From assembly GCA_965277075.1 (NCBI GenBank), contig OZ255707.1, forward strand, positions 3,720,001 through 3,784,000: a stretch of 64,000 bases of DNA, read 5' to 3'. The translations under genes were made by a program, and so were the position numbers. This DNA is from Lustribacter sp965277075 (GTDB lineage Bacteria > Vulcanimicrobiota > Vulcanimicrobiia > Vulcanimicrobiales > Vulcanimicrobiaceae). The notes under the pieces are model-generated. The model saw nothing but the letters and a program-made list of their open reading frames with translations. It ran no database searches and was not told the origin of the DNA. Below, piece after piece: positions 7,052 to 15,047 of the stretch (the first letter of the stretch is position 1; each line of letters opens with the position of its first letter).

Positions 7052-8770
7052 CTATTCGCTCCGATCGGCGGAGACGCCGGTCTGACCACCGCTATCAGCC
7101 GGCGGCACCACGTGCGCGTCGATGACGCAGACCTCTCCGTTGCGCACGTGGTCGATGCCCTCGCGTAACGCGGCCGCGAACGAAGCAGCGTCGGCGATCG
7201 GGCCGATACCGACCGCGTGTTGCGCGCGCGCGAACGCCGCGATGTCCGGCGAGGGCGCGTCGATGCGCATGCCGATCCACTTCCGTTCGACCGGCCGTCC
7301 GCGCCGTTTTGCGACGCGCTCTTGGTGCACTTCGTCGTTGTAGTACGAGCGGTTATTGGCGACGACGATCAGCAGCGGGATATCGTTTGCGACCGCTGTC
7401 CACAGCGCGTTGACGCCCATCAGGACGTCGCCGTCGCCGGTGATCATCACCGGCAGCCGCGCGGTTCCACGCAGCGCGAGCGCCGCTCCGATCGCGATGC
7501 CGGGGCCTGACCCGACGCCGCCACCTCCGTCGGCACCAAGGAAATCCAACGGATGCCGCAGCGGAAAATCAGCGTGTTTGATGCCGCGCGAGAGTTTGAC
7601 GAAGCACGTTTCGATGTTCGCAAACGCCGCGCCGGCAACGGCGGAGAACACGTCCATCGTAAGGGCGCCTGCCGCTGGAATCGCGCGCGGCTGCGTTCGC
7701 GCCGGCGCCGTGCGCGGCGCTGCGGCGGCATCGGCCAGCATGCCGGCCAGCGCATGGACCAGTTCGTCGGGGCCGGCAGCAAGGCTGACGTCGAGCGGCG
7801 GCAGTGCTTGATAGTCGGTGATCGCGCCGCGGTGCAGATAGCGATCTTGCGAACACCCGATCACCGTCGCGTTCACTCGTCCGCGCTCGAACGCGACGCG
7901 CAGCGTGCCGGCGAGATCGATACTGTCGAGATCGAGGATCACGTCCGCGTCGCGCAGCGCGGCGAGACCGCCCGGTTGCGCACTATGTCCGGCAAAGCGT
8001 GCATTTTCGGTCGGGAAGACCGCGCCGGCTCGCAGATTCGTCACGACGCGTGCGCCGACCGATTCGGCAATCGCGACGCGTTCAGCCCAGCCGTCCTCGG
8101 AACGCGACACGCGCCCGATCAACAGCACCGGATGCTGCGCGGCACGCAAGAAGTTCGCGACGCGTTCGACGTCGGCGGCCGACGGCACCGGCGGATCGGG
8201 TGGCGCGAAACGCGCCAGCTCCGGCAGCGTGACCGGCGCATCGAGGGGCGCTTCTTGCCACGCGGCATCACAGACGACGAACGTCGGGCCGTGCGGCGGC
8301 GTCGACGCGATTTGATATGCGCGCAACACCGACTCGATTGCCGCGCCGGCGGACCCCGGCGAGTCGTCCCATTTCGTGTAGTCGCGAACGATCGAACCGA
8401 GATCTTGCGTCGTGTGAATCCAGTCCGTCCACGGCCGGCGCTTCATCGCGTCGATCGGGCCGTTTGCGCCGAGAATGAGAATCGGCACGCGATCGCACCA
8501 GGCGTTGAAGATCGCCATCGACGCGTGCAAGAGCCCAACGTTCGCGTGCACGATCGCGAGCATCGGCGTGCCGCTGACCTTGGCGTAGCCGTGCGCGATC
8601 GCGACCGCGTGCTCTTCGTGCAAACACAGCAGCATCTGCGGTTCTTCGTTGCCGAGAAAATTCACGAGGCTATCGTGGAGCCCGCGATAACTCGCGCCGG
8701 GGACCAGTGCGGCATACGGAATGCGCAATGCGCGCAGCAGCGCCGCGACTGCGTCGCTCCCCCATTGCAT
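7052..8770 (-). CDS. Thiamine diphosphate-dependent enzyme (acetolactate synthase/benzoylformate decarboxylase superfamily)
   Basis: The 572-residue cytosolic protein has the three-domain POX/DC architecture. The N-terminal PYR domain carries the catalytic glutamate in LCLHEEHAVAIAHGYA. The central domain contains VLLIGRVSRSEDGW. The C-terminal PP domain has the TPP/Mg2+ motif GDGDVLMGVNALW ending in NNRSYYN. Family members decarboxylate or oxidise 2-oxo acids; the substrate is not predictable here. The open frame runs further upstream, into the LLM gene, but the homologous N-terminus begins at ATG 8770 (MQWGSDAVAALL), 14 bases after the LLM stop. It lacks the Tat signal found on its relative at 60014-61963. 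Confidence 0.88.
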   Translation of the reverse strand: MQWGSDAVAALLRALRIPYAALVPGASYRGLHDSLVNFLGNEEPQMLLCLHEEHAVAIAHGYAKVSGTPMLAIVHANVGLLHASMAIFNAWCDRVPILILGANGPIDAMKRRPWTDWIHTTQDLGSIVRDYTKWDDSPGSAGAAIESVLRAYQIASTPPHGPTFVVCDAAWQEAPLDAPVTLPELARFAPPDPPVPSAADVERVANFLRAAQHPVLLIGRVSRSEDGWAERVAIAESVGARVVTNLRAGAVFPTENARFAGHSAQPGGLAALRDADVILDLDSIDLAGTLRVAFERGRVNATVIGCSQDRYLHRGAITDYQALPPLDVSLAAGPDELVHALAGMLADAAAAPRTAPARTQPRAIPAAGALTMDVFSAVAGAAFANIETCFVKLSRGIKHADFPLRHPLDFLGADGGGGVGSGPGIAIGAALALRGTARLPVMITGDGDVLMGVNALWTAVANDIPLLIVVANNRSYYNDEVHQERVAKRRGRPVERKWIGMRIDAPSPDIAAFARAQHAVGIGPIADAASFAAALREGIDHVRNGEVCVIDAHVVPPADSGGQTGVSADRSE

Positions 8771-8784
8771 CGTTGACGATTCGC

Positions 8785-9924
8785 TCAGCGGACGGGCTCC
8801 CGGATGCCGAATCGCTCGAGACGCGGCAACACCTCGTCGCGAAAATACGGCAGTTCTGCGGCATAGTTCACGAACGACACGGCGATTCCGCGAAAGCCGG
8901 CTTCGCTGACGCGGCGCAAGCCCTCGGCCACGTCGTCGGGGCTGCCGATCAACGGTAGGCCGCTCGCGCCGTTGACGCGCTGACGCCGCAAGCGTTCGAG
9001 TTCCTCCGGCGGCCGCGACAAGAGGCCTTTCATGGCGAGCATGTTGTTCACAGCATCCCAATCCGCGTGCGTGTCCGTGCAGTAGTGATGGTAGGCTTCG
9101 GCTTCCGCACGCGTCGGACGGCAGACGGCGACGCCAACCGTATAGACCTCAATCTCGCGGCCGTAGGATCGTGCTTCGTCTTTCGCCGATGTCACGGCGG
9201 CGGCGGCCTCTTCGATCCCCGCTTGTACGCGCGACGGCAGCCGAACCGTCGTGAAGAATGCGTCGCAATTCCGCAGCGCGAACGCGCGCCCGTCGCCGGA
9301 CGAACCAGCGTTCATGATGAGGGGACGCGATTCGCCATACGGTTTCGGCTTCTCACGAACGCCCTTCAGATCGAAGAACTTCCCGTTGACGTCGAAGTCT
9401 TCGTCGACCCACGTGCGCTTCACGATGTCGAGCCACTCCTGACCCTGGTCGTAGCGGTCGCCGTGGTCGCCGACGGGTACGCCGAACATGTCGAACTCGC
9501 CCTCGTTCCAACCGCAGACGACGTTGAGCCCGAAGCGTCCGTGCCCGATGTGGTCGGCGGTGACCATCTGTTTCGACGCGATGATCGGGTTGAACAGCGG
9601 CGCGTGCACCGTGCCGAATACCGTGATGCGCTGCGTCGATGCGAGCAATCCCGCGGCCCAGGTCAAGGTTTCGTAGGTGGCGCCTTGATAATCGGTCGAC
9701 CCGCCGTAGCCTTTCCAGCGGCCGATCGGCAACAAAAAATCGATGCCGGCGTCGTCCGCCATTCGCGCGAGTGTCAGATTGTCGTCCCATGAGCCGGACC
9801 AACGTTCCGGCACGGCCGTCACATAGCGTCCCGACGAGCAGTTCGCGCCGAAGAGGCCGATCTTGAACGCGTTGTCGTTATGCATCGCGGTACGCGCGGC
9901 GGTCGTAGAATCGTGCTGAATCAT
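8785..9924 (-). CDS. LLM-class flavin-dependent monooxygenase
   Basis: This 379-residue bacterial-luciferase-like TIM-barrel protein probably uses FMNH2 and O2 to cleave a C-S, C-N or C-C bond. Characteristic segments are FLLPIGRWKGYGG, VFGTVHAPLFNP, GRFGLNVVCGWNEGEFDMFG, LIMNAGSSGDGR and the C-terminal GSPDDVAEGLRRVSEAGFRGIAVSF-type region. It resembles the SfnG/RutA/alkanesulfonate monooxygenase group. A flavin reductase is not encoded nearby. It heads the operon with the TPP enzyme and binding protein and starts 32 bases downstream of tRNA-Thr on the same strand, so tRNA read-through is possible. ATG 9885 is an alternative start. A close paralogue lies at 49572-50702. Confidence 0.9.
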   Translation of the reverse strand: MIQHDSTTAARTAMHNDNAFKIGLFGANCSSGRYVTAVPERWSGSWDDNLTLARMADDAGIDFLLPIGRWKGYGGSTDYQGATYETLTWAAGLLASTQRITVFGTVHAPLFNPIIASKQMVTADHIGHGRFGLNVVCGWNEGEFDMFGVPVGDHGDRYDQGQEWLDIVKRTWVDEDFDVNGKFFDLKGVREKPKPYGESRPLIMNAGSSGDGRAFALRNCDAFFTTVRLPSRVQAGIEEAAAAVTSAKDEARSYGREIEVYTVGVAVCRPTRAEAEAYHHYCTDTHADWDAVNNMLAMKGLLSRPPEELERLRRQRVNGASGLPLIGSPDDVAEGLRRVSEAGFRGIAVSFVNYAAELPYFRDEVLPRLERFGIREPVR

Positions 9925-9955
9925 CGGTTTATATTTCGCGTTCTGAGAGAGCGAA

Positions 9956-10028
9956 AGCCGACGATCGGAATCGAACCGATGACATCCTAATTACAAGTTA
10001 GGTGCTCTACCAACTGAGCTACGTCGGC
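9956..10028 (-). tRNA. tRNA-Thr (anticodon UGU)
   Basis: On the reverse strand the acceptor GCCGACG pairs with CGTCGGC. The D arm is AGCTCAGTTGGTAGAGC. The anticodon stem-loop CCTAACTTGTAATTAGG shows anticodon TGT, and the T arm contains GGTTCGATTCC. CCA is not encoded. It is transcribed away from the neighbouring Tyr and Gly tRNAs. Confidence 0.95.
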
Positions 10029-10149
10029 GCCACGGTTCCCATTCAATTCGGCGGAGGGAAGCCCTCGATGCGAAGCCGCACCGACCCGCGCCGGCGGCGA
10101 CGGTAGGACCTTGCGGCTCGCGGCGCGTATCGACGAAGGTCGACGGCGA

Positions 10150-10238
10150 GGGTAGGTGGTCGAGTGGTTAAAGGCATCAGGCTGTAAACCTGACCCGCTT
10201 AACGCGGTACGCTGGTTCGAATCCAGCCCTGCCCACCA
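10150..10238 (+). tRNA. tRNA-Tyr (anticodon GUA)
   Basis: A class II tRNA with acceptor GGGTAGG/CCTGCCC, anticodon loop in CAGGCTGTAAACCTG (GTA), a long variable arm around CCCGCTTAACGCGG, T loop GGTTCGAATCC and an encoded CCA at 10236-10238. Confidence 0.95.
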
Positions 10239-10252
10239 TCGTCGTTGCGAGT

Positions 10253-10326
10253 GCGGGCGTTGCATAATGGTAATGCCCTTGCCTTCCAAGCAAGAGTCGC
10301 GGGTTCGATTCCCGCCGCCCGCTCCA
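10253..10326 (+). tRNA. tRNA-Gly (anticodon UCC)
   Basis: The acceptor is GCGGGCG/CGCCCGC. The anticodon stem-loop CTTGCCTTCCAAGCAAG gives TCC. The T arm is GCGGGTTCGATTCCCGC and CCA is encoded at 10324-10326. It lies 14 bases after tRNA-Tyr and is probably co-transcribed with it. Confidence 0.95.
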
Positions 10327-10330
10327 TTTT

Positions 10331-10354
10331 CAAAAGGGAATTGCGCCCCTTTTG
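10331..10354 (+). terminator. Hairpin terminator of the tRNA-Tyr/tRNA-Gly unit
   Basis: CAAAAGGG (10331-10338) pairs with CCCTTTTG (10347-10354) across an 8-base loop, starting 4 bases after the tRNA-Gly CCA. The 3' arm supplies the short T run. Confidence 0.55.
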
Positions 10355-10585
10355 TGTCCGCGGCGCTCAATATGCTATGTCGGAGGCCCTGGTGGAAATG
10401 TCGGACGGAGAAACGTCTCGCGCTTGCAACGCCATGCGCCCGTTGCCGATCGCGGTAGCTCGGCACAAATGCACCTTGGAAACGTTATAAGCGTTGCGAG
10501 GCAGCGATCCGTTCCGGAACCGATCAAGGGTGCAATCGCCGATCTATCTTGCAACCGAGCTTAGGAGCGAGCGGTTAAAGCCTTC

Positions 10586-10960
10586 ATGCAGTCCGGACGA
10601 GCTTTTACGCGCTCGGATTTCGTTGCGACGCTTTGCAAACGTGACGCGCCCCTGTTGGCGCGCATGGGTCACCTCGTAGGCCCGTTTACGCATTACCAAG
10701 GGACAGGGAATGGCTATACCGTTCTCGATGCGACGCCCGGGAAACTACGCATCGCACAAGGGCGCCAGGTCAAGTTCACGGATGGTCCGGGCGGTTCGCA
10801 GAGAGTGTCCTTCCTCGATCGAGGTTCCGTCGTGACCGAAGCCACGCTGACGCCCGCAGAAGTTGATGTCTTGCCGTTCGCGACTTGGGCCGTCGAGTTT
10901 CTTTATGCGGCTACGGTGCCAAATTTAAGCGCATACCGTAAAGCAGAAAACTCCGACTAG
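10586..10960 (+). CDS. Hypothetical protein
   Basis: A 124-residue frame starts at ATG 10586. I recognise no family. It has an even mix of hydrophobic and polar residues, no signal peptide and no clear membrane segment. A possible Shine-Dalgarno (TAGGAG) lies about 20 bases upstream, which is far. It occupies the tRNA-proximal accessory stretch, whose base composition is less GC-rich than its surroundings. It could be a real orphan gene of foreign origin or a chance frame. Confidence 0.4.
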   Translation: MQSGRAFTRSDFVATLCKRDAPLLARMGHLVGPFTHYQGTGNGYTVLDATPGKLRIAQGRQVKFTDGPGGSQRVSFLDRGSVVTEATLTPAEVDVLPFATWAVEFLYAATVPNLSAYRKAENSD

Positions 10961-10972
10961 GCCCAGCGTTCA

Positions 10973-11212
10973 ATGTCCCACGATGACTGCGAGAACATTG
11001 GCGGCTTAATCGTCGAATCGCGCGGAAGCCGTGTGACGCGAGATAGCCAACAGCGCGTCGTGCGCCTGACAATATGTGGCCTCGAGGGCGGTCATATTGT
11101 TGCCCGTCGCGGTGCACCCGCACGGCCATTGATATTCGTAAACACGACGATGGAAGACGTAACCGTGCCGTGCGCGGTATTTTCCTGGAATACAAAGTTT
11201 GAGCTCATGTAA
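10973..11212 (+). CDS. Small hypothetical protein, doubtful
   Basis: A 79-residue frame starts 12 bases after the preceding hypothetical gene. It contains a plausible beta-rich segment (HIVARRGAPARPLIFVNTTMEDVTVPCAVF) but no motif I recognise. It is kept only because it is tightly spaced with the frame before it; an antisense frame of equal length competes with it. Confidence 0.22.
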   Translation: MSHDDCENIGGLIVESRGSRVTRDSQQRVVRLTICGLEGGHIVARRGAPARPLIFVNTTMEDVTVPCAVFSWNTKFELM

Positions 11213-11584
11213 AGCTCGTTCGTTTGGCACGCTAATCTGTTGTAGGTTCACTCGCTTGGTATCCTGCGCAGGACCGTAGCCAGGAATGAAACTTTACCGA
11301 GCCGTTTGAGACCATCGTCACGTCTACGCGAGTTGCTCGTACGAGACGAAGCTCGGATCTCCAAGGCGATCGAAAAAAATGGAACGTGCGAGGCCACCAG
11401 AAGACCTCGGAACGCTGATCGCGTTCGAGTCAATCCGGCGACGGAGGCGGTTGCCGTCAGCGGCGACCGTTGGCGACCTTCAGCGTCCAAATACAAGGCT
11501 AATAAGGCCGCTTTACGAGGGATTCTAACTCTCAGTGGCCCTCGGCAACCCTCGCCTGCTCCATTTCGTGTTTTGCCGCGCGTT
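11213..11584. other. Stretch without a supportable gene
   Basis: Several overlapping open frames exist on both strands, but none has recognisable homology or a clear ribosome-binding site. A 14-base segment at 11553-11566 matches the 3' end of tRNA-Gly plus flank (10316-10329) at 13 of 14 positions. Confidence 0.4.
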
Positions 11585-11839
11585 TCATACGCCGAGCGAG
11601 AGACGATCGGCCATTGCCGTGCCCGTCTCTGCAGGGTCACGATCTTCCGCGAAATATTGCTCGGCTCCGCGCGCATAACGCACAACAATCCGAATGCCGT
11701 CGTCGTCCCGCATGGCGACACATCGATTCGCGGGGCCGGTCCACTCCGCACGTGACATCGCGATGTCGGATTCCACGTGCACACCTAACTGTTGCTCGAT
11801 GACGGCGTCGACAGCCGTCGCCCAGGCCTCAAAGTCCAA
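11585..11839 (-). CDS. Small hypothetical protein downstream of the broken vapC
   Basis: This is an 84-residue protein if read from TTG 11839, which directly follows the vapC stop at 11841-11843. The same frame stays open upstream inside vapC. It begins LDFEAWATAVDAVIEQQLGVHVESD and contains a compact RIVVRYARGAEQYFAEDRDP region. I do not recognise the family. Position and strand suggest it is the third gene of the vapBC unit. Confidence 0.45.
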   Translation of the reverse strand: MDFEAWATAVDAVIEQQLGVHVESDIAMSRAEWTGPANRCVAMRDDDGIRIVVRYARGAEQYFAEDRDPAETGTAMADRLSLGV

Positions 11840-11840
11840 A

Positions 11841-12210
11841 TTATCCGCTCCCGGGAGTTGCGCTGCTGTCGATGATGTGCAAGTCGAAGAAATATCGCCG
11901 GTAGAACCCACGATCGCGCGTGATCAGCCGGCCGCCACGACACCGCGCGTGCGCACCGACGAAGAAGTCCGCGATCAATTGCGTCTGCGATCCGCCTTGC
12001 CGAATCAAATGGATCGAATGTGATGCTTTCGTCGGCAAAAGCTTGCGCCATCCGCGTCGGATCTTCGAACGAGCCGCGCAATTCGGCCCACGCAATGGGG
12101 CAAATGATGAGTCGCCCGAGTGCCGCGGCCGCGCGCAGCGCGCTGGGCGACGACAAGCCATGAACGGGGCCGTTCGCTAAGACATCGAGGAGAACGGAGC
12201 TATCAACCAC
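11841..12210 (-). pseudogene. VapC-type PIN-domain toxin, frameshifted
   Basis: The N-terminal half (MVDSSVLLDVLANGPV, then ICPIAWAELRGSF) starts at 12210. It keeps the first PIN aspartate and the conserved glutamate, then runs out of frame near 12000. The C-terminal half continues in the next frame (RQGGSQTQLIADFFVGAHA, then RLITRDRGFYRRYF) with the remaining acidic residues. Compared with the usual PIN spacing, about a dozen residues around the FxxYRRRGG linker are missing, so one deletion of non-triplet length probably caused the frameshift. The toxin should be inactive. Its antitoxin gene overlaps the start by 8 bases. Confidence 0.8.
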
Positions 12211-12460
12211 GGTGACTATCGTGCTCGTCTCCGTCGGATGTCCAGCCCGGCCCGCGCATCTCGGTCATAACGGCATCAACGTCGAGCCGCGGCAGGAGAC
12301 CGACAAGGGCTTGTACCAGTTCGCTCACGATAATACGCCGCGCGACCAAGGCCCCGTTCTCTTCGATGAAGTCCAGTTCGGTTCCGGGCCCGATTGCGAG
12401 GCTGTCCCGCAGGGCTTTCGGAATCGTCACCTGCCCCTTCTCACTCACAATGCTTTTCAT
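12203..12460 (-). CDS. AbrB/MazE-fold antitoxin (VapB type)
   Basis: The 85-residue protein has an N-terminal SpoVT-AbrB DNA-binding domain (KGQVTIPKALRDSLAI, GTELDFIEENGALVARR). A C-terminal arm (VQALVGLLPRLDVDAVMTEMRG) would bind and neutralise the PIN toxin and autoregulate the operon. It overlaps vapC by 8 bases, in the usual antitoxin-first order. It appears intact although its toxin is broken. Confidence 0.85.
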   Translation of the reverse strand: MKSIVSEKGQVTIPKALRDSLAIGPGTELDFIEENGALVARRIIVSELVQALVGLLPRLDVDAVMTEMRGPGWTSDGDEHDSHRG

Positions 12461-12690
12461 ACAAACAGTGTATGGTTCATACCGTCGCGGTCAAGACCTT
12501 GCAAACGATGTGTCACCTCGGTGGTTCACTTCGTCGGTCGTACGTCTTTGCATGAGCGATAAGCCGGCGCAATGCGCCTCGTTTGCGAGGACTTCAATGC
12601 CTGCCAGACGATTGCCGGCGTCCTGATCGAGAATCCGTTTGCGCGGGCTTGACGCGCGGATCGACGGCCGGCGACGCGGAATGGTCGCTC

Positions 12691-13014
12691 ATGGAATCGA
12701 GCAGCGATACATCAATGACTCCGGCACAGGGACTCGAAGTCGCGGACCAAGTCCGTGAGGGCTCGCGGTTTTTCAACGCCGGACTTCCCAACGCAACATT
12801 TTCGGATGTCAATCTCGCCGGATCATCGTTTAGCAACGTCAGCCTTCGCGGCTCGACGTTCCGGAATGCCGGTTTGCAGGGCGCGTCCTTCGCCGACGTG
12901 GATTTGCGCGACGTTCGTATTTCCGATGCGAACGTCGACGGCATGCGAATCGACGACATTCTGGTTGTCGACTTACTTCACGCCTATCGGACGGTTCGGA
13001 AAAGCACCAGCTAG
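12691..13014 (+). CDS. Pentapeptide-repeat protein
   Basis: The 107-residue protein has about seven consecutive A(D/N)LXX-like pentapeptides (NATFSDVNLAGSSFSNVSLR, then GSTFRNAGLQGASFADVDLR). These fold as a short right-handed quadrilateral beta helix. Starts at ATG 12691 and ATG 12715 are both possible. Functions in the family range from gyrase protection to unknown; this one is too short for a gyrase mimic of the Qnr type. It is convergent with the acyltransferase gene. Confidence 0.7.
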   Translation: MESSSDTSMTPAQGLEVADQVREGSRFFNAGLPNATFSDVNLAGSSFSNVSLRGSTFRNAGLQGASFADVDLRDVRISDANVDGMRIDDILVVDLLHAYRTVRKSTS

Positions 13015-13032
13015 TGCCCGTGGACGTCAGGT

Positions 13033-14202
13033 TCACCGGTTCGCGATACGAGCGCGAAAGCCGGCCAGCACCGCGGCCGGATCGAGTGCCAGCAACGGAC
13101 GCTCGAATGCGAACGTCACGACGGCTGCTTGAAGGAACGAAACGATGATAGCAACGACGGTGAACGCGGCTTGCCAACGCGGATCGTCGACGGCATGCAT
13201 CGTCGAAAACGGCGGTATATGCGCGGCGAGGAGCGCACGAGCGACGACTTGATGGTACAGATACCAGTTGAACGAAACCGCCCCGCACACGAGCAGCAGT
13301 GGGTTGCTGACGATGCGTTGCCACCACCCGGCGCCGTGCAGCGTACCGATCGCGATGCAATAGAACGCGACGCCCCAGCCGCTTCGATACACGAACTCCC
13401 ACGTTGCCGGCCACATGTCGACGAGCCGGTTGTCATAGAGGTTCTGTGAAAGCAGCCAGAACATCGCGACGCCGGCGAACGCGAGCGTCGTTGCCGGGAC
13501 GGACCAACGCGGACCGTCCGCGCGCGCCTGCAACCGAACGTACGTGAACGCCGCGATCATCCCGGCCGCGAAAATGTCGAGGTAACCGGGCAGATTATCG
13601 ATCAGCTGCGGCGATGTCGTGCGCAAGCAACAGTGCGAAGCGAAGATGCGATACGCAAGCGCGATTGTCGTCATGACGATAGTGGTCAGGATCGCGCTGC
13701 GCCGGAAAGACCACCACACGAGCGGGAAGAGCACGTAGAACTGCACTTCGACCGCGAGACTCCACAGCACGCCGTTGATGGCACCGAACGTGGACGACCA
13801 CCAGGTGTGAACGAAGAGCAGATGCGCCGCAAGCTGTTCGACGGCGTCCGCCGGTGACGCGAAGTGCGCATATGCCGTCGTGACGAGCACCGCGATCGAG
13901 AGCGCGTACGATGGCACGATCTTGATAAAACGGCGGTACGCGAAGTGGCGCCATCCGGGCTGCGGCGTGCCGAGGAGACGCGCTTTGACGAACGGATAAC
14001 TGATAACGAAGCCGCTTATAAAGAAGAAGAGATCGACACCGGCAAAGCCGGTCTCGGGCAGAAACTCCAGTTGCCGCAACGGCGCCGGCAGCCACGTGAT
14101 CTGCCAGACGTGATACCAGACGACCAGCAGAATCGCGATGCCGCGCAGGCCGTCGAGCGGCGCCAAACGATGCGTCCGGTGTGCTGATAAAGCGCCGCCC
14201 AC
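13033..14202 (-). CDS. Acyltransferase 3 family (OafA/YrhL-like) membrane O-acyltransferase
   Basis: This 389-residue protein has about ten membrane segments and the family signature PLDGLRGIAILLVVWYH, including the conserved Arg and His. It also has DLFFFISGFVISYPF, the RR(F)IKIVPSYAL loop and SLAVEVQFYVLFPL. Family members move acyl groups onto cell-surface sugars, lipid A, peptidoglycan or antibiotics. No sugar-polymer genes are adjacent, so the acceptor is unknown. It reads leftward, with its start about 55 bases from the tRNA-Thr terminator. Confidence 0.9.
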   Translation of the reverse strand: MGGALSAHRTHRLAPLDGLRGIAILLVVWYHVWQITWLPAPLRQLEFLPETGFAGVDLFFFISGFVISYPFVKARLLGTPQPGWRHFAYRRFIKIVPSYALSIAVLVTTAYAHFASPADAVEQLAAHLLFVHTWWSSTFGAINGVLWSLAVEVQFYVLFPLVWWSFRRSAILTTIVMTTIALAYRIFASHCCLRTTSPQLIDNLPGYLDIFAAGMIAAFTYVRLQARADGPRWSVPATTLAFAGVAMFWLLSQNLYDNRLVDMWPATWEFVYRSGWGVAFYCIAIGTLHGAGWWQRIVSNPLLLVCGAVSFNWYLYHQVVARALLAAHIPPFSTMHAVDDPRWQAAFTVVAIIVSFLQAAVVTFAFERPLLALDPAAVLAGFRARIANR

Positions 14203-14257
14203 ATTTCACGCTTGTTCGCTGCCGGCAACGGTCCCTGTACGCAGCCGGCCGAAAAGT

Positions 14258-14284
14258 GAAGGCTCCCACACGATGGGAGCCTTC
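14258..14284 (-). terminator. Intrinsic terminator of tRNA-Thr(GGU)
   Basis: An 11-bp perfect stem (GAAGGCTCCCA/TGGGAGCCTTC) with loop CACGA is followed on the reverse strand by ACTTTTC. It sits 5 bases after the tRNA CCA. Confidence 0.75.
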
Positions 14285-14289
14285 TGTCA

Positions 14290-14364
14290 TGGAGCTGGCG
14301 GTCGGGATTGAACCGACGCTCTCGTCGTTACCAACGACGTGCTTTACCACTAAGCTACGCCAGC
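14290..14364 (-). tRNA. tRNA-Thr (anticodon GGU)
   Basis: On the reverse strand the acceptor GCTGGCG/CGCCAGC, the D arm TAGCTTAGTGGTAAAGC, the anticodon loop TTGGTAA in CGTCGTTGGTAACGACG (GGT) and the T arm GTCGGTTCAATCCCGAC form a complete tRNA. CCA is encoded (14290-14292). Confidence 0.95.
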
Positions 14365-14477
14365 TCGTCGACGCGCAAGGAAACCGTCAATTCTGAATCC
14401 GACTCTGGCAACAGATACACCTTTCCGTTGTCGGGGCAGAAAATCGCAAACGCATCGGCTGCGGCCGGCACAGAAAC
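14355..14477 (-). pseudogene. Possible C-terminal remnant of a PD-(D/E)XK (group I intron-type) endonuclease
   Basis: On the reverse strand the frame reads VSVPAAADAFAIFCPDNG, KVYLLPESDSELTVSLRVDELA and then stops inside the tRNA-Thr 5' end. The YCP...KVYLVPV...LR(V/L) pattern is typical of the end of PDDEXK_5-type endonucleases. Only the last about 40 residues are visible. The upstream part is replaced by the divergent SRPBCC gene. Recognition is by motif only and the fragment is short. Confidence 0.3.
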
Positions 14478-14492
14478 GAAAGATTTCTCATC

Positions 14493-15047
14493 GTGAGCGA
14501 TCGTAGCGGGCCACCGTGGAATTGGAACGCGACGGCGGACGAGCGCGCCGCTGCGTATCCGTGCGATGCGTTGCTGTCGTCGCGCGAGCACGAATTTTTT
14601 CGCGCGATCGACGTCACGGCGACGCCGGCCGGCGTGTATCGCTGGCTGCAGCAGTTACGGATCGCGCCGTACAGTTACGATTGGGCCGACAACTTTGCGC
14701 TGCCGAGTCCTTCGCGGTTGACACGCCGTGCCGATGTGATCGCCGTCGGAGAGCGCATGATGCACGTCTTGCGGATCGCATCGTTCGAATCGGGACGCTC
14801 GTTGACCCTGGTTTCAAGCAACGGCATCGGCAGGGCGCTTTTCGGTACGCTGGCGGGAACGTATACGGTCTCGGCGACCGCGGACGGAGCGCGGCTCTTC
14901 GTCAAGGTGAACGCGATTTATCCGCGCGGCCTCTACGGACGCATGGTCGCACCGTTGATGCCGTGGATCGATTACGCAATGATGCGGAAGCAGCTCGAGC
15001 GCCTGCGGAATCTTGCGGAGCGCAACGCACCTCAGACCGGGTCGTGA
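14493..15047 (+). CDS. SRPBCC-like protein of unknown function
   Basis: The 184-residue protein starts at GTG 14493. Its layout is that of a START/SRPBCC hydrophobic-ligand fold: EFFRAIDVTATPAGVYRWLQQLRIAPYSYDW near the N-terminus, strands around MMHVLRIASFE and TLVSSNG, and a long C-terminal helix (MPWIDYAMMRKQLERLRNLAE). No catalytic residues can be named. Its 3' end overlaps the convergent malate synthase gene by 16 bases. Confidence 0.7.
   Translation: MSDRSGPPWNWNATADERAAAYPCDALLSSREHEFFRAIDVTATPAGVYRWLQQLRIAPYSYDWADNFALPSPSRLTRRADVIAVGERMMHVLRIASFESGRSLTLVSSNGIGRALFGTLAGTYTVSATADGARLFVKVNAIYPRGLYGRMVAPLMPWIDYAMMRKQLERLRNLAERNAPQTGS

Noticed and set aside
7553..8776. 407-codon plus-strand frame
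   Set aside because: Antisense to the TPP enzyme, which has clear catalytic motifs; the frame has random-like Arg/His-rich composition.
11248..11784. 178-codon minus-strand frame and an overlapping 149-codon plus-strand frame
   Set aside because: No start signal, no homology, and they overlap each other and the small gene at 11585-11839.
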